Shown here one piece after another: positions 41,734 through 50,717 of a stretch of 64,000 nt of DNA (within the stretch, counting starts at the first letter, position 1; each line of letters opens with the position of its first letter). Under the pieces are notes generated by a model. The model was given only the letters and a program-made list of their open reading frames with translations. It did no database searches and had not been told where the DNA came from. The DNA lies in NCBI GenBank assembly GCA_035654795.1, contig DASRWC010000011.1:15587-79586 (forward strand). Reading direction: 5' to 3'. Position numbers and translations under genes: made by a program. This DNA is from JAAYLC01 sp035654795 (GTDB lineage: Bacteria > Bacteroidota > Bacteroidia > Flavobacteriales > Flavobacteriaceae).

Positions 41734-42210
41734 TTATGAAATCTCAACCATTCTTTTAAGTACTTTTTCTTCTACTTTTGGAAGTTTCAGCTTAAGTACT
41801 CCGTTCTCATAATTTGCCTGAATTTCATCTGTATTGATGTTTTCAGGAAGTTTGAAAGAACGTATAAATTTTGAAAAGTTAAATTCTTTTCTTCTAATTT
41901 TCACGTCTACTTGCTCTTCTGATTCTGTGTTAGCATCCACTTCTGTATTTGCTTCGTTTTTCTCAGAATCAATTACTTCTGTTTTACCGGCACTAATTTT
42001 TAAAAGATCTTTTTCAACTTCAACGGAAAAGTCTTCTTTCTTTAAACCCGGTGCCGCAATTTCGAGTACAAAGCTATCAGAATTTTCCAAAATATTCACC
42101 GCAGGAACATTAAAAGTTTCCCAATTGCGAGGAAGATCAATTTTGCTGTCAAAGAACAAGCTGTCTAAAAGTTTAGGCAACCATACGTCATTTCTATTAA
42201 CTGTTTTCAT
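41734..42210 (-). CDS. Hsp20/alpha-crystallin small heat-shock protein
   Basis: 158-residue holdase chaperone. The alpha-crystallin domain (~35-140) starts VPAVNILENSDSFVLEIAAPGLKKEDF-like and contains a long charged loop (DSEKNEANTEVDANTESEEQ). It ends with NGVLKLKLPK, the conserved GVLxLxLPK signature, and a short C-terminal tail. Single gene with its own terminator. Confidence 0.93.
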   Translation of the reverse strand: MKTVNRNDVWLPKLLDSLFFDSKIDLPRNWETFNVPAVNILENSDSFVLEIAAPGLKKEDFSVEVEKDLLKISAGKTEVIDSEKNEANTEVDANTESEEQVDVKIRRKEFNFSKFIRSFKLPENINTDEIQANYENGVLKLKLPKVEEKVLKRMVEIS

Positions 42211-42361
42211 ATCGTTTTATTGTTTTAGTTTCAAATTATTTTTACTACTAAATAACAAAAACAATTCCACCTCAATTACAACGACTTTTTGGCAGCAAAA
42301 TCCTTTTTCTGCCTGACTTTTTGACAAAGAACTTCTAAATGACTGTGCAAATAGAAATAAT

Positions 42362-42398
42362 TTTTGAAAAAAGAAAGCTTCGGAATTTCTTCCGAAGC
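42362..42398 (-). terminator. Terminator of sucC
   Basis: Perfect 9-bp stem GCTTCGGAA/TTCCGAAGC (42377-42385 with 42390-42398), 4-nt loop, followed on the minus strand by TTTCTTTTTT. Confidence 0.85.
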
Positions 42399-42420
42399 TG
42401 GATTCTTTCTATGAGTTTAT

Positions 42421-43611
42421 CTATGCAAGAACTTCTTTCACCTTGTCGGCAGCTTCCTGGAACTCAACGGCACTGTGTACATCCAAACCGCTTTCATCAA
42501 TCATTTTCTTTGCAATATCTGCATTCGTTCCTTGAAGTCTGACAATAATAGGAACATTGATGTTCCCAATGTTTTTGTAGGCGTCAATCACTCCTTGCGC
42601 CACGCGATCACAACGCACAATTCCTCCAAAAATATTTATTAGGATGGCTTTTACGTTTGGATCTTTTAAAATAAGATGGAAAGCAGCCTCTACACGTTCC
42701 GCATCAGCTGTTCCCCCCACGTCTAGAAAGTTGGCAGGCTCTCCTCCGGCTTGTTTGATTAAATCCATGGTAGCCATTGCGAGTCCGGCACCGTTTACCA
42801 TACAACCTACGTTTCCATCCAGATCTACATAGTTAAGACCTTTTTCTCCGGCTTCTACTTCAATAGGATTTTCTTCCCTTTTGTCTCTCATAGCTTGATA
42901 ATCTTTATGACGGAACAGTGCGTTATCGTCTATGGTTACCTTGGCGTCAACAGCAATGATTTTATCATCACTGGTTTTTAACACCGGGTTGATTTCAAAA
43001 AGGGATGAATCAGATTCGGTATAGGCTTTATAAAGCGCTTTTACGAATTTCACCATTTCTTTGTATGCAGTACCTGAAAGACCAAGGTTGAAAGCAATAC
43101 GTTGTGCTTGGAAGTTTGCTAATCCTACAGCGGGATCGATTTCTTCGGTAAAAATAAGATGAGGAGTCTCTTCGGCTACAGTTTCAATATCCATTCCTCC
43201 TTCAGTGGAGTACATAATCATGTTTCTGCCGGTGCTTCTATTTAACAGTACGCTCATATAGAATTCCGCAGTTTCGCTTTCTCCCGGATAGTATACATCT
43301 TCTGCTACCAATACTTGATGCACTTTCTTTCCTTCGGCTGAAGTTTGGGGTGTTATCAAGTTCATACCGATAATTTGAGAAGCAATATTTTTAACGTCGT
43401 CAAGGTTTTTGGCCAGTTTTACTCCGCCACCTTTTCCACGTCCTCCGGCATGAACCTGTGCTTTGATTACATGCCATCCGGTTCCGGTTTGCTCAGTTAA
43501 TTTCTTGGCTGCTTCTACGGCTTCTTCGGGGGTTGTTGCAACAATTCCTCGTTGTACTTGAACGCCAAAGCTGCTCAATATTTCTTTTCCTTGATATTCG
43601 TGTAAGTTCAT
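42421..43611 (-). CDS. sucC: Succinyl-CoA ligase (ADP-forming) beta subunit
   Basis: 396 residues. TCA-cycle enzyme converting succinyl-CoA to succinate with ATP formation. N-terminal MNLHEYQGKEILSSFGV, ATP-grasp segment HAGGRGKGGGVKLAK, and C-terminal INIFGGIVRCDRVAQGV that packs against the alpha subunit phosphohistidine loop. The alpha subunit gene sucD is not adjacent. Monocistronic with its own promoter and terminator. Confidence 0.97.
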   Translation of the reverse strand: MNLHEYQGKEILSSFGVQVQRGIVATTPEEAVEAAKKLTEQTGTGWHVIKAQVHAGGRGKGGGVKLAKNLDDVKNIASQIIGMNLITPQTSAEGKKVHQVLVAEDVYYPGESETAEFYMSVLLNRSTGRNMIMYSTEGGMDIETVAEETPHLIFTEEIDPAVGLANFQAQRIAFNLGLSGTAYKEMVKFVKALYKAYTESDSSLFEINPVLKTSDDKIIAVDAKVTIDDNALFRHKDYQAMRDKREENPIEVEAGEKGLNYVDLDGNVGCMVNGAGLAMATMDLIKQAGGEPANFLDVGGTADAERVEAAFHLILKDPNVKAILINIFGGIVRCDRVAQGVIDAYKNIGNINVPIIVRLQGTNADIAKKMIDESGLDVHSAVEFQEAADKVKEVLA

Positions 43612-43664
43612 AATAAGAGTTTGAAATTCCTGCCTTCCGGCGTTAGAAAATGATTATTGGAATG

Positions 43665-43672
43665 CAAAAATA
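43665..43672 (-). promoter_or_regulatory. Predicted -7 box of sucC
   Basis: The minus strand reads TATTTTTG followed by CATTCC, 53 bases before the sucC ATG. Confidence 0.5.
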
Positions 43673-43886
43673 ACAAATGTTCAACGATTGGGCTAAGATT
43701 TTTTAACATGAGCAGCGAATTAAGCAGACATAATTAACGAAAGTTGAATCATTGAAATTAGATGACATTTTTGGCGGAATAGAAAAATTACACTTTTCTA
43801 ACAATTGGCAAGAGTGATTAAAATTTTTTCAAAAAGGAGAGCATAAAAATATTTTTTTAAATAGTTTCCTATTCCATTTATAAGAT
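43673..43886. other. AT-rich non-coding region between sucC and cold-shock gene
   Basis: The 314-base divergent gap 43612-43925 carries a promoter near each end and is very AT-rich in the middle (runs of T around 43850). I see no gene, repeat family or clear RNA fold in between. Confidence 0.5.
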
Positions 43887-43894
43887 TATCTTTA
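43887..43894 (+). promoter_or_regulatory. Predicted -7 box of the cold-shock gene
   Basis: TATCTTTA, 31 bases before the ATG at 43926; one mismatch to TAnnTTTG. This predicts a short leader rather than the long 5' UTR of E. coli cspA. Confidence 0.45.
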
Positions 43895-43925
43895 CCGCTT
43901 ATTTCAATTTATATTTATTATTACA

Positions 43926-44117
43926 ATGCACAAAGGAAAAGTAAAATTCTTCAACGCCACAAAAGGATTCGGTTTTATAGTTGAAGATGGAGCCAACAAA
44001 GAACATTTTGTACACGTTACAGGATTAGTGGATGAAATCCGCGAAGGTGACGAAGTAGAATTTGATCTTAAAGAAGGAAAAAAAGGATTAAACGCCGTGA
44101 ACGTGAGAGTTCTGTAG
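43926..44117 (+). CDS. Cold-shock domain protein, CspA family
   Basis: 63 residues, a single OB-fold cold-shock domain acting as an RNA chaperone. RNP1 is KGFGFIV (residues 13-19) and RNP2 is HFVHVTGL (27-34), where many homologs have VFVH. Ends with a KKGLNAVNVRVL strand. Own promoter and terminator. Confidence 0.95.
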   Translation: MHKGKVKFFNATKGFGFIVEDGANKEHFVHVTGLVDEIREGDEVEFDLKEGKKGLNAVNVRVL

Positions 44118-44143
44118 TTATATACGATCTTTTTAAAGTCAAG

Positions 44144-44166
44144 TCCCGCCATGTGCGGGATTTTTT
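44144..44166 (+). terminator. Rho-independent terminator of the cold-shock gene
   Basis: TCCCGC/GCGGGA stem (44144-44149 with 44155-44160), 5-nt loop, six T residues (44161-44166). Confidence 0.88.
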
Positions 44167-44180
44167 GATTTTTGACCGAA

Positions 44181-45122
44181 TTAAAGTTTCGCAACTTCTT
44201 CTTTGGCGCTGTTAAATTCAGTAATTATAGCTCTTACTATTTGAGATGCCGGCTTTATATCATGAATTAATCCGGCTACCTGACCAATTTCGAGTTCCCC
44301 TTCTTCTAAATTGCCCTCAAACATACCAAGTTTTGCCCTTGCCCGACCGAGATGCTGTACAAGTTGATCGCGTGTTGGATTAGTGGCATACAGTTCCATA
44401 ACACTGTCAAAAAACTTATTTCGAAGTAGGCGAACAGGAGCCAATTCTTTTAATGTGAGATAGGTATCACCGTCTTCCGCTTCAATAACGGCCTTTTTGA
44501 AATTGGGATGTGCGGAACTTTCTTCAGAAGCTACAAACCGACTCCCAATCTGTACGCCATCTGCACCAAGAACCATGGCTGCTAACATTCCGCGTCCGGT
44601 GGCAATTCCTCCGGCCGCAATTAAAGGAATACTGATTTTTTCTTTGACCATTGGAATTAAGGTAAAAGTAGTAGTTTCCTCCCGACCGTTGTGCCCTCCT
44701 GCTTCAAACCCTTCAGCTACAATGGCGTCCACTCCTGCTTCCTGTGCTTTAAGAGCAAATTTTACACTACTTACAACATGCACCACTGTAATTCCGTGCG
44801 CTTTCAATTTTGAAGTAAAAGTTTTGGGATTTCCTGCCGAGGTAAAGACAATTTTAACTCCTTCCTTAATAATGATATCTATTATCTCTTCAATATTAGG
44901 GTAGAGCATCGGAACGTTTACACCGAAAGGTTTGTCTGTTGCTTTTTTACACTTTTGGATGTGTTCTAAAAGTACATGCGGATACATGGAGCCGGCGCCA
45001 AGAAGACCTAATCCGCCTGCGTTTGCTACGGCACTTGCCAGACGCCATCCGCTGTTCCAAATCATTCCGGCTTGAATGATGGGATATTCAATGTCGAAAA
45101 GTTCAGTAATTCGGGTTTTCAC
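44181..45122 (-). CDS. Nitronate monooxygenase family FMN enzyme
   Basis: 313-residue TIM-barrel flavoprotein. N-terminal YPIIQAGMIW, catalytic-His region AEGFEAGGHNGRE (~136-148), and the phosphate-binding segment IPLIAAGGIATGRG followed by GADGVQIGSRF. It would oxidise toxic nitronates such as propionate 3-nitronate, though the family also includes FabK-like enoyl reductases. Its ATG overlaps the stop of the upstream subtilase gene by one base, so translation is coupled. Confidence 0.87.
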   Translation of the reverse strand: MKTRITELFDIEYPIIQAGMIWNSGWRLASAVANAGGLGLLGAGSMYPHVLLEHIQKCKKATDKPFGVNVPMLYPNIEEIIDIIIKEGVKIVFTSAGNPKTFTSKLKAHGITVVHVVSSVKFALKAQEAGVDAIVAEGFEAGGHNGREETTTFTLIPMVKEKISIPLIAAGGIATGRGMLAAMVLGADGVQIGSRFVASEESSAHPNFKKAVIEAEDGDTYLTLKELAPVRLLRNKFFDSVMELYATNPTRDQLVQHLGRARAKLGMFEGNLEEGELEIGQVAGLIHDIKPASQIVRAIITEFNSAKEEVAKL

Positions 45123-46738
45123 TATTTTTTAATTATTTTAAAGCTCGTGGTTTTATTTTCAGAAGTTATGGATACTAAATAGACTCCGGAATTTAGCGAG
45201 CTAATATCCACACTGTTAGCAGTAGGTGAAATCTGCTGCTGCATAAGTTTTTGTCCTAAAATGTTATATAGAGCGAGTTGAGCGACTGTTTTGTTATTTG
45301 GAAAAGAAACAAAAAATCTCGATTCTACAGGATTGGGATAAATGGCAAAAAGCTGTTGTTGCATCTGCACTTCAATTCCAAGTTGCTCTACTCTTGCCAG
45401 TGCATCACCAAAATCAGGTATTCCATAACCCATTTCATCTGTCGGAGAGGAATATAGACTAGATGACTCTCGTATAATTTGCATGATAACGTTATTTTTT
45501 AGATGTGGTGCGGCTTGCCATAAAGAGGCCACTGCTCCTGCGATAATAGGTCCGCTAAATGATGTTCCATTTGAAAAAGAAACGCTTCCGTATTCATTTA
45601 TGATCGCTGCACTCTCTCCTTGAGCCATAACATCAGGCTTAATCCTGCCGTCATAGGTCGGGCCATGAGAACTGAACCATGCCCGCGTTCCGTCTGAATC
45701 TACAGCTCCCACTGTGAAGGATCCCAGAGCATCTGCCGGACTGGTAATATAACCGAAACGGGAACCCTCATTTCCCGCGGAGACAACGTTTAGCATACCT
45801 TTTTCAAAAGCAATATTAGACCCTCGGGCTCCCAATGTTGTATGACCGTCTAGATCAGCGTATTGATAATTGTAGGCCGGAACATCAAAATCCAAATATC
45901 CCAGAGAAGTATTTGTTACAAAAACGCCCAGACTGTCTGCACGTTCTAGAGCTTCAACCCACCATGCTTCTTCCACCGGAGATTCTTGTCTGCCATCTTC
46001 AGTAATAAATAAATAGTAAGATGCCTTAGGAGCCGTTCCAACATATTCCCCATCAATAAACGCCGCGGCAGTGCTTAAGGTAGCCGCACCATGGCTTCCG
46101 GTTCCACGCGGATTTTCAGTGCGATCCACAAAATCATAATACCCTAATAACCTACCTTGGTTTCGCATTTGAAGATAGGCTCTGTTTTGAAGAACATTGG
46201 GATAACCATTGTCCATAAAAGCTATTGTTATTCCCTGTCCGTCATAATTTTCTTCATGAAGAGCGTTGACTTGAATCATCTCAACCTGATTCCCGGCGTA
46301 TCCATAATTATAATTAGTTCTGTGTTCCGTCTCAACCTCAAATTTGTCTCTTAAAGGTTTTGGCTGAAATCTTCTGTTGAGACTCCTGTCCAAAAACTCA
46401 ATTTCCCTTACATATGACAAATTTGCCAGGCTGTTGATTGCAGAAATACTTCCCCGAACGTAAACCGCATTTAACCATTTTGACTTGGCCAATACGGTAA
46501 TGCCGCTTCTTGCGGCAATAGCCGCCTTATAAGTCTCATTTACAGGAACATCTCTTTCGTCTATCAGAATGTTATGCAACGCTTTTCTGTCTAATGATTT
46601 CTGAGACAGAATGGTAATGGGATTTGCCAATGCGTCTGCCACATTTGGTTTGTCTGTAAAGTAAATCAAAGCATCGTTTTGCTGTGCAAGACTACTTACT
46701 GATACAAGAATTGCGATGACGAATAGAATTGGTTTCAT
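45122..46738 (-). CDS. Secreted S8 subtilisin-family protease with type IX sorting domain
   Basis: 538 residues. Signal peptide to ~SSLAQQ, an inhibitor-like propeptide (~20-130), then a subtilisin domain with the triad Asp176 (AFMDNG), His216 (GSHGAA) and Ser393 (GTSFSGP), plus the oxyanion Asn in SAGNEG. The C-terminal ~75 residues from FAIYPNPV to the terminal KIIKK form a type A CTD for the type IX secretion system. Expected to be secreted or surface attached. Lies 10 bases downstream of mnmA. Confidence 0.93.
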   Translation of the reverse strand: MKPILFVIAILVSVSSLAQQNDALIYFTDKPNVADALANPITILSQKSLDRKALHNILIDERDVPVNETYKAAIAARSGITVLAKSKWLNAVYVRGSISAINSLANLSYVREIEFLDRSLNRRFQPKPLRDKFEVETEHRTNYNYGYAGNQVEMIQVNALHEENYDGQGITIAFMDNGYPNVLQNRAYLQMRNQGRLLGYYDFVDRTENPRGTGSHGAATLSTAAAFIDGEYVGTAPKASYYLFITEDGRQESPVEEAWWVEALERADSLGVFVTNTSLGYLDFDVPAYNYQYADLDGHTTLGARGSNIAFEKGMLNVVSAGNEGSRFGYITSPADALGSFTVGAVDSDGTRAWFSSHGPTYDGRIKPDVMAQGESAAIINEYGSVSFSNGTSFSGPIIAGAVASLWQAAPHLKNNVIMQIIRESSSLYSSPTDEMGYGIPDFGDALARVEQLGIEVQMQQQLFAIYPNPVESRFFVSFPNNKTVAQLALYNILGQKLMQQQISPTANSVDISSLNSGVYLVSITSENKTTSFKIIKK

Positions 46739-46748
46739 ATGTTATGAT

Positions 46749-47945
46749 TTAGGAAATTACCCCGCTTCCCAATAATTCCGAATCCCGATACCAGGCAACA
46801 AACTGCCCCTCGGTTATTGCAGATTGAGGATTTTCAAAGATAACATATAGGCCTGAAACAGTTTGGTATAAAACAGCTTTTTCTAAAGGCTGTCTATAGC
46901 GAATGCGCGCCATTATATTCATTTCTTCACCTTCCTTCAATCGTAAATCTTCCCGAATCCAATGAACTTCCTCATTTTTCACGAAGAGACCCTTGCGGTA
47001 TAATCCAGGATGGTTTTTTCCTTGACCCGTATATATAATATTATTTTCCACATCGGTGTCTAACACAAAAAGCGGCTCTTTTGTGCCACCAACAGCAAGC
47101 CCTTTTCTTTGACCTATGGTAAAATAATGCGCACCGTGATGCATACCTACTTCTTTCCCGTCTTGTAGGGAATATTCAAATTTTGCCGAATAATGTCGAA
47201 GCATGTCTTCTTGAGAATAGAAATCCGGGACACCTACATCATATCTATCAAGTTCAGCAGGCACTTCGATGATCACTCCGTCTTTTGGTGCGAGTTTTTG
47301 TTGAAGAAATTCGGGAAGCCTTACTTTCCCAATAAAACAGAGCCCTTGAGAGTCTCGTTTCTCGGCGGTAACCAATTGTTGCTGAGAAGCTATTTCTCTT
47401 ACTTCAGACTTCATATATTCTCCAATTGGAAAAAGTGTTTTTGACAATTGATCTTGCGAGAGCTGACAAAGAAAATAGGATTGATCTTTATGCGGATCCT
47501 TTCCTGCCAATAATCTGTAAATTTCTTTTCCGTCTTTTTCTATAACTGCTTTACGACAGTAATGCCCGGTAGCAACGTAATCAGCACCAAGCCCGAGAGC
47601 AATTTTCAAGAAAACATCAAACTTGATTTCACGATTGCACAGAACATCGGGATTTGGTGTGCGACCCATCTCATATTCCCGAAACATATAATCTACGATA
47701 CGTTCTTTATATTCCTCTGATAAATCTACTGTCTGAAAGGGAATATTTAGTTTCTGAGCTACCAGCATGGCATCATTGCTGTCATCAAGCCACGGACATT
47801 CTTTGGAAATTGTAACGGAATCGTCATGCCAGTTTTTCATAAAAAGACCAATAACCTCATATCCTTGCTCTTTTAGGAGATATGCGGCCACACTGGAATC
47901 CACACCGCCACTCAATCCTACAACTACTCTTTTCTTTTTTTCCAT
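46749..47945 (-). CDS. mnmA: tRNA-specific 2-thiouridylase MnmA
   Basis: Inserts sulfur at U34 of Lys, Glu and Gln tRNAs. The ATG at 47945 (MEKKKRV) gives 398 residues; an in-frame ATG at 47960 adds five residues and cannot be excluded. ATP PP-loop GLSGGVDSSVAA near the start. Catalytic Cys in NPDVLCNREIKF and persulfide Cys in SQGLCFIGK (103 and 203 from the chosen start). C-terminal GLYVIFENPQSAITEGQFVAWY matches the family. Confidence 0.96.
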   Translation of the reverse strand: MEKKKRVVVGLSGGVDSSVAAYLLKEQGYEVIGLFMKNWHDDSVTISKECPWLDDSNDAMLVAQKLNIPFQTVDLSEEYKERIVDYMFREYEMGRTPNPDVLCNREIKFDVFLKIALGLGADYVATGHYCRKAVIEKDGKEIYRLLAGKDPHKDQSYFLCQLSQDQLSKTLFPIGEYMKSEVREIASQQQLVTAEKRDSQGLCFIGKVRLPEFLQQKLAPKDGVIIEVPAELDRYDVGVPDFYSQEDMLRHYSAKFEYSLQDGKEVGMHHGAHYFTIGQRKGLAVGGTKEPLFVLDTDVENNIIYTGQGKNHPGLYRKGLFVKNEEVHWIREDLRLKEGEEMNIMARIRYRQPLEKAVLYQTVSGLYVIFENPQSAITEGQFVAWYRDSELLGSGVIS

Positions 47946-48024
47946 GCTTAAAAAACTCATTTTTCCTTCAACTTATGAATTTAGAAGAAGGATTCGATAA
48001 ACCTTACAAAATTAAAAGATTTAA

Positions 48025-48708
48025 TTAATGCTTCGGGAATTGCTCTTCCCTTACCTCTCCGTTTTCATAATAGCGCCACTTGCCATCTTTCATTCCCTGC
48101 TTATACTGACCTTCAATGAGTTTTTTTCCCTTAGTATCATAATAAACAGCCGGGCCATGAAGCTTCCCGTTCTTGTAAAATAATTTTCTTAAAAGAACTC
48201 CTTCTGAAGAATAATATTTTTCTTCCCCTTCTTGGATCCCGTTTTTGTAATATTGCTCCTCAGCAATTTTTCCATCAGGATAAAACGTTCTTTTTAGTCC
48301 GTGTAATTTGTCTCTCTCATAATTCTCTTCCGTCATAATCGAAGAGGCATTTTTATGGTAGTATATCCACTTTCCTATATGGATTTTGCCGTCCATTTTT
48401 CCTTCGCTGATAAGCTTTCCGTTGTCAAAAAACTTGACTTCCGCAATATCATTTTTCGGATTAAAAGATTTAATGACATTGGGAGTGTTGCCACAGTCTT
48501 CGCAGTAAAATCGGAATTCACCAATTTCTTTGCCGTGATGGAATTTGCCTTCGTAGCGTAGCTGTGGTTTTTTCGTGTTTGGGTAATATTGCTTCCAAAT
48601 GCCATGTCTGCGTCCTTCAGAGTCAAACTGATTGATGTTTTCCTGAGCACGGAGAGAGGGCACGGCAAAAGCTAGAATAAAAAGGAAAAAAACTAAATTC
48701 TTTTTCAT
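48025..48708 (-). CDS. Exported MORN-repeat/YwqK-like protein
   Basis: 227 residues with a signal peptide (to ~VPSLRAQEN). At least six MORN-type repeats of about 22 residues follow (for example GRRHGIWKQYYPN, KLHGLKRTFYPDGKIAEEQYY, GMKDGKWRYYENGEVREEQF). Such repeats form flat beta sheets used in protein or membrane contacts; YwqK-type antitoxin labels are by homology only and no toxin is adjacent. Lies between yidC and mnmA on the same strand. Confidence 0.82.
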   Translation of the reverse strand: MKKNLVFFLFILAFAVPSLRAQENINQFDSEGRRHGIWKQYYPNTKKPQLRYEGKFHHGKEIGEFRFYCEDCGNTPNVIKSFNPKNDIAEVKFFDNGKLISEGKMDGKIHIGKWIYYHKNASSIMTEENYERDKLHGLKRTFYPDGKIAEEQYYKNGIQEGEEKYYSSEGVLLRKLFYKNGKLHGPAVYYDTKGKKLIEGQYKQGMKDGKWRYYENGEVREEQFPKH

Positions 48709-48765
48709 CTACTTGCTAATTTTACTCCATTGACGACGATTCTCTTTTATGTAGAGAAATAATGG

Positions 48766-50649
48766 TTATTTCTTTCGTTGCTGCTGCTGTTTTTGCTGTT
48801 CTGCCTGTTCCATAATTTCAGCCATTTTCCGCTGGAATCTGTTTTGTTTTTTGGGCTGTGCTTTCTTGTGTTCAATTTTTGCAAGAACTTTATCTTCGTC
48901 AATAATCACATGTTTTATAACAAGCATGATGCCAATGGTAATTAAATTGGAGACGAAGTAATAAAGCGAAAGTCCACTCGCATAGTTGTTAAAGAAAATC
49001 AACATAAACAACGGAGACAAATACATAATGAACTTCATATTTGGCATCCCGGGTTGTTGCTGTTGTTGCATACTTTGTCCGGTAGTCATCATCATGTAAA
49101 CGAAAATAGCAAGAGAAGCCAATATGGGGAACAAGCTGATATGATCGCCATAAAAAGGAACGTGGAAAGGCAAATCAACAATGGTATCATAACTCGACAA
49201 GTCATCTGCCCAAAGAAATTTTTTCTGACGCAAATCAAATGCCGAAGGGAAGAACGTGAAGAGTGCATAAAACACCGGAATCTGCAATAAAGCCGGAAGG
49301 CATCCTTGAAGTGGACTGGCACCGGCAGACGATTGCAATTTCATGGTCTCTTGCTGTATCTTCATTTGGTTTCCTTCATATTTCTTCCGAATCTCATCAA
49401 TCTCCGGTTTTAAGATTTTCATTTTGGCTTGTGCCAGATACTGTTTATACTGTACCGGAGAAAGCAGAAGTTTTACCAATATGGTGAGCACGATAATGGC
49501 AATCCCTGCCGGAAGAAAATCGCTCAGAAATCCAAAAACAGGTATAATGACATACTTATTAATCCATCCGAAAATTCCCCAACCTAATGGCATAGCCTTA
49601 TCTAAATTTCGACCATATTTTCTGAAAATTTTATAATCGGTAGGACCGTAATACATGTTCATGTCATAGGCCAGACGCCCATTTTTCGCCTCTAAAAGAA
49701 TTTTGGCATCATACTTCTTTGTGTAAACGGTGTCTATTTCTTCATCTTTCACCAAGTTATTGGAAGAAAAGGTTACTTCCTTAAAAGGCGTATCCGTTAA
49801 GAGCATAGAGCTGAAAAAGTGCTGGCGGAAATTCATCCAGCTCACATCTTGTCTAACTTTTGAATCTTGTCCGGTTGGAGAAAGTTTTGAATGTTTATTC
49901 CCTTCATATTCATAAGTGAGACGGGAGTAGCGATTTTCGTATGAGATGCTCTTCGCGTGGCGGTATCCGGTTAATTCCCAATTCAATTCCATGGGTTGCG
50001 ATGTATCCAGAATGCCTTCAAGACCTTGGCTGTTAATTCCGAAGTCCATCATGTATTCTCCCGGATGCAAGGTGTATCGGTATTCAATAAAAGCATTATC
50101 CGATGTCTTTAATCTCATGGAAAGAATCTTATCCTCTCCGTTTTGAGAAAGCTGTGGCTCAAAGTACAGGTCGGCCGTATTAAGCATTCTGTTCTCAGCA
50201 GAAAAACGCAGATTTAATCCGGCGTTTCCGTCCCGAATGAGATACACCGGTAAAGAATCATATTGCGTATGTTTTTTTAACCTGGCTTCAGTTATATATC
50301 CTCCTTTGTTGCTGACTTTCAAGTAAAGTACATCATTCTCCAAAACGGTTTCGGCATCAACGGCAGATGGCAACATTCCGGAATAGGCGAAAGATCCCAG
50401 TCTGTTTTTTAACTGCTCAATAGCCAGAGAATCGTTGCTGCTTGTAGCGGCCATTTGTGCTGTAGCTTCGCTTAACGAAACGTCTGTTGTTTTGTGCTGT
50501 TCGGCTTGCGCTGCTGCAGCTTCTTTTTTTGCTTTTTCTGCTTGAATTTCTTCTTCGGAAGGCTTGTTGAGGAATAACATCCAGATCAAAATTCCGCTGA
50601 TTAATACAAAACCGATTAATGAATTCTTGTCAAATTGTTTTTGCTCCAT
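48766..50649 (-). CDS. yidC: Membrane protein insertase YidC
   Basis: 627 residues. Inserts and folds inner-membrane proteins with or without SecYEG. N-terminal TM (~11-27), a large periplasmic P1 domain (~90-350), then the conserved five-TM core (GWINKYVIIPVFGFLSD onward; SPVQYKQYLAQAKMKILKPEI, GASPLQGCLPALLQIPVFYALF, and FNNYASGLSLYYFVSN). A Gln/Lys-rich C-terminal tail ends the protein. Downstream of pyrG by 68 bases on the same strand. Confidence 0.97.
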   Translation of the reverse strand: MEQKQFDKNSLIGFVLISGILIWMLFLNKPSEEEIQAEKAKKEAAAAQAEQHKTTDVSLSEATAQMAATSSNDSLAIEQLKNRLGSFAYSGMLPSAVDAETVLENDVLYLKVSNKGGYITEARLKKHTQYDSLPVYLIRDGNAGLNLRFSAENRMLNTADLYFEPQLSQNGEDKILSMRLKTSDNAFIEYRYTLHPGEYMMDFGINSQGLEGILDTSQPMELNWELTGYRHAKSISYENRYSRLTYEYEGNKHSKLSPTGQDSKVRQDVSWMNFRQHFFSSMLLTDTPFKEVTFSSNNLVKDEEIDTVYTKKYDAKILLEAKNGRLAYDMNMYYGPTDYKIFRKYGRNLDKAMPLGWGIFGWINKYVIIPVFGFLSDFLPAGIAIIVLTILVKLLLSPVQYKQYLAQAKMKILKPEIDEIRKKYEGNQMKIQQETMKLQSSAGASPLQGCLPALLQIPVFYALFTFFPSAFDLRQKKFLWADDLSSYDTIVDLPFHVPFYGDHISLFPILASLAIFVYMMMTTGQSMQQQQQPGMPNMKFIMYLSPLFMLIFFNNYASGLSLYYFVSNLITIGIMLVIKHVIIDEDKVLAKIEHKKAQPKKQNRFQRKMAEIMEQAEQQKQQQQRKK

Positions 50650-50717
50650 ATCGCGTTGCGCGTTTATATGTTTAAAGATCCTTTTTCAGGATAGAGTTTA
50701 AAATAAAAAGTTTTTCT

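Noticed and set aside
41834..42316. 160-codon + strand frame over hsp20
   Set aside because: Antisense to a clear alpha-crystallin gene; Ser/Phe-rich composition is that of a shadow frame.
43612..43925. Long cspA-type 5' UTR thermosensor
   Set aside because: A promoter-like box 31 bases before the ATG implies a short leader; no strong folds seen.
48025..48708. Toxin-antitoxin module suggested by YwqK similarity
   Set aside because: The protein has an export signal and MORN repeats, and no toxin gene is adjacent.
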